Source: Gemmataceae bacterium (GTDB taxonomy: Bacteria > Planctomycetota > Planctomycetia > Gemmatales > Gemmataceae). Taken from it: a stretch of 12,881 bases of DNA. The DNA lies in the NCBI GenBank assembly GCA_017853285.1, contig JAFMJU010000049.1, forward strand, positions 1-12,881, read 5' to 3'. Made by a program: the position numbers and the translations under genes. Positions within the stretch are counted from its first letter, which is position 1; every line of letters starts with the position of its first letter. Below the pieces are notes generated by a model, which did not search any database, was not told where the DNA came from, and was given only the letters and a program-made list of their open reading frames with translations. Shown one piece after another: positions 1 to 5,880 of this stretch.

Positions 1-162
1 ATGGGATTCTCGGTGGTGGTGGAGTCGTTGAACCTGATCTCGAAATCAAGGAAGGGGAAGCCGGTGGAGCTGAGGCCGCCGCATCTGCCCGGGGTTGTGG
101 CAGACGGGCCGGAAGCCTCGGAACAAAGGGAAATAGAAGAGAGGCCGAGGGTGGAGATTTGA
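1..162 (+). CDS. C-terminal end of an unidentified protein (probably 5'-truncated by the window)
   Basis: An open frame of 53 codons runs from the first base to a TGA at 160-162. It opens with ATG at base 1, but no upstream sequence is visible, so this may be an internal methionine of a longer gene. Roughly three quarters of codons end in G or C, as expected for coding sequence in this genome. The product is hydrophilic, with a basic stretch (SRKGKPVELRPP) and a Glu/Arg-rich tail (EQREIEERPRVEI). There is no signal peptide, membrane segment or recognisable domain. It points towards the leftward aroE gene, whose stop lies 30 bases away, so the two converge. I do not recognise it, and it could be a chance frame. 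Confidence 0.4.
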   Translation: MGFSVVVESLNLISKSRKGKPVELRPPHLPGVVADGPEASEQREIEERPRVEI

Positions 163-192
163 GGGTGGAGCTCCCGGTTACTGCCGATTGAA

Positions 193-1050
193 TCACACCC
201 CGAAGACATCCTCGAGGGCCTTGCGCATCACGGCGGGGTCGGGGTCGATGCCGGACCAGTGCTTGATGCCAATGACGCCCTGGTTGACCAGCATGCCGAG
301 TCCGTCGATGACCTTGCAGCCCTTCTCCCTGGCCTCGCGGACGAGCCGTGTGGTGGGCGGGTTGGGAATGACATCCGCCACCACCATGCCGGGCTTCAGG
401 CCGGCAGTGTCGAGCGGCAGTCGAGCGTTCACATCGGGGTAGAGACCGATGGAGGTGGCGTTGATCACCACATCGGTTCCGTCGGGAATTTTGGCGTCGG
501 CGGTGCCCACCACGAGATCACAGGCGATCTTGGCCTTGTCGCGCAGCAGCGCGGCGAGGGTTTGACCGCGTTCGGCCGAGCGGTTGACCAGGGTGATATG
601 GCTGGCGCCCGCCAGGGCGAGTTCGACGCCGATGGCGCGGGCGGCGCCCCCGGCGCCCAGCATGAGGACCCGCTTGCCCCTTGGGTCGGTGAGGGTGCGC
701 AGGGACTGGACGAAGCCGAGGCCGTCGGTGTTTTCGCCGATGAGCTTGTCGCCCCTGCGGACGACGCAGTTGACGGCTCCCATGAGGCTGGCGGATTCAC
801 CCAGCCCGTCGAGGTGCTGGATGACGGCGACCTTGTGCGGGATGGTGCAGTTGAAGCCGCGGAATCCCATGGCGCGGGCGCCGCGGACGGCGTCCCCCAG
901 GTCGGCTGGATCCACCTCGACAGTGAGGTAGCGCCAGGCCAGTTTGTGGTGATGGTAGGCAGCCTCGACCATGGCCTGGGTGGGGTTTTCGGCCACGGGT
1001 TTGCCGAAGCAGGCGGTGAGTTCCTGCTTGAAGTTCAGTTCCTTGCTCAT
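193..1050 (-). CDS. aroE: Shikimate dehydrogenase (AroE family) with atypical substrate-binding motif
   Basis: A 285-residue protein of usual AroE length. The family reduces 3-dehydroshikimate to shikimate with NADPH in the cytoplasmic chorismate pathway. Visible motifs are N67-CTIPHK with catalytic Lys73, ENTDG with catalytic Asp109, the nucleotide-binding loop GAGGAARA at 132-139, NRS at 156-158 (the position of the NADP-selective NRT), NATSIGL at 197-203 and DGLGMLVNQG at 249-258. Odd point: the usual GxPIxHSxSP substrate loop reads GKPVAENPTQ at 16-25, so both shikimate-contacting serines are replaced (Asn22, Thr24). Start: the frame is open to 1092, but the ATG at 1050 follows a GGAAGGAAGG ribosome site and overlaps the upstream gene's TGA as ATGA, implying translational coupling. 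Membership of the family is secure; shikimate as exact substrate is slightly less so (a quinate or aminoshikimate paralogue is possible). Confidence 0.92.
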   Translation of the reverse strand: MSKELNFKQELTACFGKPVAENPTQAMVEAAYHHHKLAWRYLTVEVDPADLGDAVRGARAMGFRGFNCTIPHKVAVIQHLDGLGESASLMGAVNCVVRRGDKLIGENTDGLGFVQSLRTLTDPRGKRVLMLGAGGAARAIGVELALAGASHITLVNRSAERGQTLAALLRDKAKIACDLVVGTADAKIPDGTDVVINATSIGLYPDVNARLPLDTAGLKPGMVVADVIPNPPTTRLVREAREKGCKVIDGLGMLVNQGVIGIKHWSGIDPDPAVMRKALEDVFGV

Positions 1051-2003
1051 TGGTGTTTCCTTCCTTCCCAGGGGTTTTTGCCATCCACCCAACGCTTGGG
1101 CGGGCAGGCGGTCAAACGCATGTGCTCGAGCATCTGGTGGCCCTGCCGGCGCGAGCGCTCATGGCGAAGGGCATCGATATCGACCGGGGCGACAACGATC
1201 TTGTCGCCGGGGCCGGGGTCGGCCTGGGCTAGGATGCGGCCGTCGAAATCGACGACCATGCTTCCGCCCGGCCAAGAGAACGGGGGGTAGTGGGAGAGGC
1301 TGGCACCCTGGTTGGCGGCCACCACATAGGCGATGTTTTCGAGGGCGCGGCAGCGGTTGACCACAGTCCACCAGTCCATGGGCTGGGTGGCGCCCCAAGG
1401 GTCCATGTAGGCGCTGACGCGGATGAGGATCTCGGCGCCGTTGACCGCCAGTTGGCGGATGGGCTCGGGGAACAGCCAGTCATAGCAGATGGCGCAGCCG
1501 AGCTTGCCGATCTCAGTATCGGCTACAGGGAACAGCGGGTCATCGTAGCCTTGGTCGAGCAGGTCGTGGGGGCTGGTGTGGACCTCCCAGGGCAGCCAGG
1601 GATTCACCTTGCGATAGCGATAGAGTTCGCCCTCCGGGCCGATGAGGCATGTGGTGTTGAACACATGGCCGGGCCAGCGGGGATGGACCTCGAGGAAGGT
1701 GCCGGTCTGGATGTAGACGCGGTGTTCCCGGGCCTTTTTGACATAGGGCTCGAGCAGTTGGGGGCTGATTTCCACCGCCAGGTGCTCGCGCAACTGGGCC
1801 GCATCCGGGTAAATGGGGGCGGAATGGTAGAACTCGGGGAAAACCACCAGACGGACATCGCCGAAGGGTCGGTAGCCCACCACTGCCTGCTCGATGAGGG
1901 TGAGGGCATGGCCGATGCGCTTGGGAAGCTCCGCGCGCGAGGCGGGGTTGGGAAGGTCTGTCTGGATGCAGGCGGCCCAGAAACGCGGCATTGAAAACCC
2001 CAT
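1047..2003 (-). CDS. Carbon-nitrogen hydrolase (nitrilase superfamily amidohydrolase)
   Basis: About 318 residues, typical of the nitrilase superfamily, cytoplasmic enzymes that hydrolyse amides, N-carbamoyl compounds or nitriles through a Glu-Lys-Cys triad. All three are visible: Glu57 in VVFPEF, Lys132 in YRYRKVNPW and Cys173 in GCAICYDWLFPE. The later strand ENIAYVVAANQGAS and the motif WPGGSMVVDFDG also fit the fold. The substrate cannot be named from sequence; CYDW-FPE fits an amidase or carbamoylase better than a true nitrilase, but that is inference. Start candidates are TTG 2012, ATG 2003 and ATG 1991. I chose 2003 without strong Shine-Dalgarno support; ATG 1991 (MPRFWAACIQ) begins nearer the conserved strand. 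The stop overlaps the aroE start by four bases, so this is the first gene of a coupled two-gene operon. Confidence 0.88.
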   Translation of the reverse strand: MGFSMPRFWAACIQTDLPNPASRAELPKRIGHALTLIEQAVVGYRPFGDVRLVVFPEFYHSAPIYPDAAQLREHLAVEISPQLLEPYVKKAREHRVYIQTGTFLEVHPRWPGHVFNTTCLIGPEGELYRYRKVNPWLPWEVHTSPHDLLDQGYDDPLFPVADTEIGKLGCAICYDWLFPEPIRQLAVNGAEILIRVSAYMDPWGATQPMDWWTVVNRCRALENIAYVVAANQGASLSHYPPFSWPGGSMVVDFDGRILAQADPGPGDKIVVAPVDIDALRHERSRRQGHQMLEHMRLTACPPKRWVDGKNPWEGRKHQ

Positions 2004-2026
2004 CCGTGACAACGCTGGGAGAGTGA

Positions 2027-2039
2027 CCGGGCGACCCGG
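2027..2039. repeat. Small GC hairpin in the leader of the amidohydrolase gene
   Basis: CCGGG, then CGA, then CCCGG: a perfect 5-bp stem with a 3-base loop about 24 bases upstream of the leftward ATG at 2003. It would lie in the 5' leader of the amidohydrolase/aroE message. It could be a structured leader or chance in GC-rich DNA. There is no T-tract on either side, so it is not a terminator. Confidence 0.35.
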
Positions 2040-2104
2040 CTACCTGGAACGGATCATCTTAGAAAACAGCCGGGGGATGTGGGGGAAAAGCGGTCCGAGT
2101 ACCC

Positions 2105-2133
2105 TTGTCAGGGCGGGAGAAAGCAGGGATAGT
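2105..2133 (+). promoter_or_regulatory. Candidate sigma70-type promoter for the small secreted protein
   Basis: TTGTCA at 2105-2110 (five of six to TTGACA) is followed after 17 bases by GATAGT at 2128-2133 (four of six to TATAAT). Transcription would begin near 2140, about 20 bases before the ATG at 2161, leaving room for the ribosome site AAGGA at 2148-2152. It sits in the 157-base gap between divergent genes. I saw no equally good box pair on the other strand for the amidohydrolase. Confidence 0.4.
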
Positions 2134-2160
2134 TAGAGTGTAATCCCAAGGAAAAGGCCC

Positions 2161-2538
2161 ATGCCGCTGGCAAGACCCAGCCTGGTGAAGGTGTGCACCG
2201 CCTGCGCGGTGGCGCTGGCCTTTTGGCTGGCCGCTTCGGGGAACGCCCGAGCGGGATGCGGCGACCACGGCTATGTGGTTCAGCGGGCCAACGGCGAAGT
2301 GGTGGTGGTGACGCCGTCCGTCCCTACCTGCCCGTGCCAGGGGCCGCAGTGCAAGTCCTCCAAGCCACCCCTCACGCCGATTTCCCAAGTGGAAGCGCCA
2401 GTTCCCGCGGAAAATGCGTGGGCCGGGAATGCCGTTCCGGTGGTTCCAGGGGCTTGCTTGCTTGTCATTGCCCCATCCCTGGAAGATGAAAGTCTGGCTG
2501 GATATCGCGCTGAAATCCTGCAACCTCCGCGCCTGTAA
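2161..2538 (+). CDS. Small exported Cys-rich protein of unknown function
   Basis: A 125-residue protein. Residues 1-31 form a classical Sec signal peptide: Arg5 and Lys10 precede the hydrophobic stretch ACAVALAFWLAA, and cleavage is likely after NARA at 28-31. The mature part has a CGDHGYV motif (Cys33), a cluster CPCQGPQC (Cys57, 59, 64) and Cys99, within a Pro/Val-rich, low-complexity chain. RAGC at 30-33 is a poor lipobox, so a lipoprotein is possible but unlikely. No catalytic motif is seen. From memory, similar short exported proteins with C-x-GP-x-C clusters occur in planctomycetes, with unknown role. It has a good ribosome site (AAGGA, 8-base spacer) and a candidate promoter of its own. 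A 183-base non-coding gap separates it from the cytochrome gene, so it is probably monocistronic. The cysteines could form disulfides or bind metal. Confidence 0.75.
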   Translation: MPLARPSLVKVCTACAVALAFWLAASGNARAGCGDHGYVVQRANGEVVVVTPSVPTCPCQGPQCKSSKPPLTPISQVEAPVPAENAWAGNAVPVVPGACLLVIAPSLEDESLAGYRAEILQPPRL

Positions 2539-2550
2539 TCTGGGGTTTTC

Positions 2551-2569
2551 CGGGCCGAGCGGGCTTTTT
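2551..2569 (+). terminator. Weak candidate terminator after the small secreted gene
   Basis: Twelve bases past the stop codon, GCC (2554-2556) can pair with GGC (2562-2564) across GAGCG, extended only by G-T pairs, and is followed directly by TTTTT at 2565-2569. An alternative stem pairs CGAGCG (2556-2561) with CGCTCG (2582-2587) across a T-rich loop. Position and T-run suit a terminator, but the stem is weak. Confidence 0.3.
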
Positions 2570-2583
2570 ATCGAGTTTTATCG
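2566..2583. repeat. Tandem direct repeat TTTTATCG x2
   Basis: TTTTATCG occurs at 2566-2573 and again at 2576-2583, a 10-base period (one helical turn), upstream of the cytochrome operon. The spacing would place two identical sites on the same face of the helix. It could be a regulator site or part of the terminator's AT-rich tail. Confidence 0.35.
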
Positions 2584-2585
2584 CT

Positions 2586-2608
2586 CGCCAAGCCAATCAT
2601 TTTTGGCG
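2586..2608. promoter_or_regulatory. Inverted repeat upstream of the cytochrome operon, possible operator
   Basis: CGCCAA (2586-2591) and TTGGCG (2603-2608) are perfect inverted half-sites around an 11-base centre. GCCAA at 2592-2596 gives an alternative nested pairing with TTGGC at 2603-2607. Such spaced half-sites are typical of dimeric repressor sites, and this one lies about 115 bases before the ATG at 2722. No binding protein can be named, and chance is possible. Confidence 0.3.
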
Positions 2609-2690
2609 CAACCCTATTGATTCATAGGTCGCCCTGCGGGCCTTGATGAGGCCGACGGGTGCTTCCCGGCACACGGGCAGTGGCTAATAA

Positions 2691-2717
2691 AAGCCGGTAA
2701 AAGCCCGGCTTGGAGGG
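2691..2717 (+). promoter_or_regulatory. Hairpin abutting the ribosome binding site of the cytochrome gene
   Basis: AAGCCGG (2691-2697) and CCGGCTT (2705-2711) form a perfect 7-bp stem with loop TAAAAGC. The next base begins the Shine-Dalgarno GGAGGG (2712-2717), four bases before the ATG at 2722. A stem ending exactly where the ribosome site starts could modulate initiation or protect the message's 5' end. This strong ribosome site also decides the start at 2722 rather than the in-frame TTG at 2710, which lies inside the stem. Confidence 0.5.
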
Positions 2718-2721
2718 TTCG

Positions 2722-5700
2722 ATGTCCCAAGGAGATTCACCAGCCGGGTTTCCCAGCCCGATGGGGACCGCGGGCAAGCGGGTTCCGTTCAAGTACGTGC
2801 CCGCGTTGGGCACCGGCCTGAAGGTGTTGCTGGCGATCGTTTTCGCCGCTTTTGCAATCCTTTCGGCCAGCGGGTTTTACCTGGTGGTGCTGCGGGTGCT
2901 GGAGGCCGCGCGGGACCAGGCGTTGACCAACGCGTTCACCTTTTGGGTGTATCTGGCGCATATCGGTGTCGGGCTGGTGTTGGGGGTGCCATTCGTTTGG
3001 TTCGGGGTGCACCATTGGGTCACTTCACGCAACCGCCCGAACCGGGTGGCGATCCGCCTTGGAATCATCGTGTTTGTGCTGGGATTGGCGACCTTTTTGA
3101 CCGGGGTTGCGCTGGTGCAGGTGCCGGGGCTGTTCCAATTACCCACCGGCACGGGGCGGTGGATCGTGTACGCGCTGCACCTGCTGGCCCCGGCGGCGGC
3201 GGTTTGGCTGTATGTGGGGCACCGCAGGGCGGGGCCCAGGATCAAATGGAACTGGGGTGGATGGATCGCGGGGGCAACAGCGGGATTCACCGCGCTGATG
3301 GCGGTGCTGCACATGCAGGATCCGCGGCAATGGAAGGCGGAAGGGCCGTCCACCGGGACGCAATATTTTTTCCCCAGCGAGGCGAGGACCGCGACGGGCA
3401 ACTTCATCCCCGCCCATGTGCTGATGGCGGACGAGTACTGCCTGAAGTGCCACGGGGATGTCTACAAGGACTGGCTGCACTCCGCCCACCATTTCAGCTC
3501 GTTCAACAACCCGCCCTACCTGTTCAGCGTGCGGGAGACGCGGAAGGTGGCGATGGAACGGGACGGCAATGTGCAGGCGGCGCGCTGGTGCGCTGGGTGC
3601 CATGACCCGGTGCCGTTCTTCTCGGGAGCCTTCGACGACCCGAAGTTCGACGATGTGAACCACCCGACCGCGCACGCGGGCATCACCTGCACCACCTGCC
3701 ACGCGATCACCCATGTGAACAGCACGGTGGGCAACGCGGCGTACACCATCGAGGAGCCGCTGCACTATCCGTTCGCCTTCAGCGACAACCCGATGCTGCA
3801 GTGGATCAACAACGCGCTGGTGCGCGCGAAGCCGGACTTCCACAAGAAGACCTTCCTGAAGCCGATCCACCAGACGGCGGAATTCTGCTCGACCTGCCAC
3901 AAGGTGTCGCTGCCGCTGGCGCTGAACCATTACCAGGAGTTCACGCGCGGGCAGAACCACTACGACTCGTTCCTGCTTTCGGGCGTGTCGGGCCACAACG
4001 CGCGGGCCTTCTACTATCCCGAGACGGCGAAGGAGAACTGCGCGGCGTGCCACATGCCGCTGAAGCCCTCGAACGACTTCGGTGCCAAGGACTTCGACGG
4101 CAACGGCGAGCGGAAGGTGCACAACCACCTGTTCGTTGGGGCGAACACGGGTTTGCCCGACCTGGTGGCGCGTGAAGACCGCTACAAGGACAGGGCCGGG
4201 GAATTCTCGGCGGTGGCCGACAAGCAGGCGGACCATCTGAAGAACAAGAAGCTGCGGATCGATTTGTTCGCGCTGAAGCGGGGTGGGTCGATCGATGGGG
4301 AATTGCTGGGGCCGATCCGGCCCGCCCTGCCCGAGCTGGAGCCCGGGAAGGAGTACCTGGTGGAGGTGGTGATCCGCACGCTGGCGGTGGGGCACCTTTT
4401 CTCGCAGGGGACCATCGACAGCAACGAGATCTGGGTGGATTTCAGCGCGGCCACGGGCGGGAAGGTTTTCGCCCGCAACGGCGGCATGCAGAAGCCCGAC
4501 GACTCGGGTGTGGTGGACGAGCGGGCGCACTTCATCAACGCGCTGGTGCTGGACCGCAACGGCAACCGGATCGACCGGCGCAACCCGCAGGATATTTTCA
4601 CCGCGCTGTATGACAAGCAGGTGCCGCCCGGGGCCGCCTCGGTGGTGCACTACAAGTTCAGGGTTCCCGAGGACGCGAAAGGGCCGGTGGAGTTGAAGGC
4701 GCGCGTGCGCTACCGCAAGTTCGACCAGAAGTACCTGGAGTACATGTACCAGGGGAAGGAGATTCCGAAACTGCGCGTGGTGGACCTGTGCGAGGACATG
4801 GTCAACCTGCCCGTGAAAGGTGGCGCTGCTGTCGCGGCGCAGGAATCGCCCATCAAGCCGGCCTGGCAGCGGTGGAACGATTACGGCATCGGCTGCCTGC
4901 TGGAGGGCGGGGCGAACGCGAAGCGTGGTGAGCTGAAACAGGCGGAGCAGGCCTTCGTCAAGGTGGCCTCGGCGGGTGGTGACGCGGCGGCGCATGGGTG
5001 GCTGAACCAGGCCCGTGTGCTGGTGGCTGAAGGGAGGCTGGACCAGGCTGCCCAGGCGCTTGAAAAGGCGCGGACAGCCGATCCGCCGGCACCCTGGTGG
5101 ACGCTGGCCTGGTTCACCGGTTTGGCGGCGGCGGAAACAGCCGCGGACGCTTCCGGGTTTGACCAGGCGATCAAGGCGTTCCAGTCGATCGTGAATCCGG
5201 CCAACCAGCCCAAGGAGCGGGGCTTTGATTTCAGCCGGGACTATGTGGTGTGGAACCGCCTGGCCTTGACGCTGTACCAGAGGGCCCAGCTCGAGGCTCC
5301 GGGCACCGACAGCCATTACAAGTTTCTGGCCGATTCGGTGAAGGCTTACCTGAGGGTATTGGCGGAGGAGTCGGAGGATCAGGAGGCGCATTACGGCATC
5401 AGTCAGGCCCTGGCGGAAATCGCTGGGGACAAAGCCGTGGCGCCCGCACCCCCGGGGCCGGACGAGGCGTGCCTGACCGGGGAGCAACTGATCGATATGG
5501 CCCGGCAGGCGGTGCAGGATATGCCCTTTGAAAAGCGGGAAAGCCAGCTCCAGTTGATGGGGCAGGCGATCGCGGGTTGGGCGGCCATGTCACCCAATCC
5601 AAGCACGCCGAGGTGGTCGCCCTTGCGCAGGGCGCTGAAGCCCCTGGACGAGGCGCTTGAGAAATCCCTGGACACAGCGACGGATCCAAGAACCCGGGTG

Positions 5701-5880
5701 GCGCTCGCGGGTATTCTGACGCAGGGGCACCGGTTGGCGCACACCCTGCTGAAGCCGGACGACCTGGCGCGCGCGAAGACCACCACCGCGTTCCGCGCCA
5801 AGCACGCCGCGGCCAACGCGGCCGCCGAGGCGATCATCCTGTACCCGACCGCGGGCGAACCCACCTGGAACAAGCCATGA
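2722..5880 (+). CDS. Membrane-anchored multihaem cytochrome c (five CXXCH) with TPR tail
   Basis: A 1052-residue fusion. Residues 34-58, 73-98, 109-134, 147-166 and 178-198 are five membrane helices; basic loops at 101-112 and 167-175 put the N-terminus inside and everything after residue 198 outside. Helix 2 carries His80 and His97/98 and helix 4 carries His153 and His167, possible b-haem ligands. Five CXXCH c-haem sites follow: CLKCH 240-244, CAGCH 290-294, CTTCH 323-327, CSTCH 389-393 and CAACH 440-444. The first, with D-x-Y-x2-W-x2-S-x-H after it, resembles cytochrome c554-type domains. Next come a beta-rich region (about 505-715) and a helical TPR region (about 725-900 and beyond). It is likely an electron-transfer protein of the cell envelope; donor and acceptor are unknown. 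It is the first gene of the operon, and its TGA overlaps the next ATG by four bases. The haem and membrane assignments are secure; the b-haem idea is inference. Confidence 0.9.
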   Translation: MSQGDSPAGFPSPMGTAGKRVPFKYVPALGTGLKVLLAIVFAAFAILSASGFYLVVLRVLEAARDQALTNAFTFWVYLAHIGVGLVLGVPFVWFGVHHWVTSRNRPNRVAIRLGIIVFVLGLATFLTGVALVQVPGLFQLPTGTGRWIVYALHLLAPAAAVWLYVGHRRAGPRIKWNWGGWIAGATAGFTALMAVLHMQDPRQWKAEGPSTGTQYFFPSEARTATGNFIPAHVLMADEYCLKCHGDVYKDWLHSAHHFSSFNNPPYLFSVRETRKVAMERDGNVQAARWCAGCHDPVPFFSGAFDDPKFDDVNHPTAHAGITCTTCHAITHVNSTVGNAAYTIEEPLHYPFAFSDNPMLQWINNALVRAKPDFHKKTFLKPIHQTAEFCSTCHKVSLPLALNHYQEFTRGQNHYDSFLLSGVSGHNARAFYYPETAKENCAACHMPLKPSNDFGAKDFDGNGERKVHNHLFVGANTGLPDLVAREDRYKDRAGEFSAVADKQADHLKNKKLRIDLFALKRGGSIDGELLGPIRPALPELEPGKEYLVEVVIRTLAVGHLFSQGTIDSNEIWVDFSAATGGKVFARNGGMQKPDDSGVVDERAHFINALVLDRNGNRIDRRNPQDIFTALYDKQVPPGAASVVHYKFRVPEDAKGPVELKARVRYRKFDQKYLEYMYQGKEIPKLRVVDLCEDMVNLPVKGGAAVAAQESPIKPAWQRWNDYGIGCLLEGGANAKRGELKQAEQAFVKVASAGGDAAAHGWLNQARVLVAEGRLDQAAQALEKARTADPPAPWWTLAWFTGLAAAETAADASGFDQAIKAFQSIVNPANQPKERGFDFSRDYVVWNRLALTLYQRAQLEAPGTDSHYKFLADSVKAYLRVLAEESEDQEAHYGISQALAEIAGDKAVAPAPPGPDEACLTGEQLIDMARQAVQDMPFEKRESQLQLMGQAIAGWAAMSPNPSTPRWSPLRRALKPLDEALEKSLDTATDPRTRVALAGILTQGHRLAHTLLKPDDLARAKTTTAFRAKHAAANAAAEAIILYPTAGEPTWNKP

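Noticed and set aside
259..1994. Long plus-strand frames (259-1290 and 1290-1994) opposite aroE and the amidohydrolase
   Set aside because: Products are Gly/Ala/Asp/His-rich with no motif, while the minus strand has complete catalytic signatures for both enzymes.
2194..2205. CTAC at residues 12-15 of the small secreted protein as a haem or redox site
   Set aside because: It lies inside the signal peptide and is not followed by His, so it is neither CXXCH nor part of the mature protein.
3139..5487. A 782-codon open frame on the minus strand opposite the cytochrome gene
   Set aside because: Its product is a monotonous Arg/His/Leu/Pro/Val-rich chain with no domain, and the opposite strand has five CXXCH sites and clear homology features. 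Long antisense frames arise easily from strong third-position GC.
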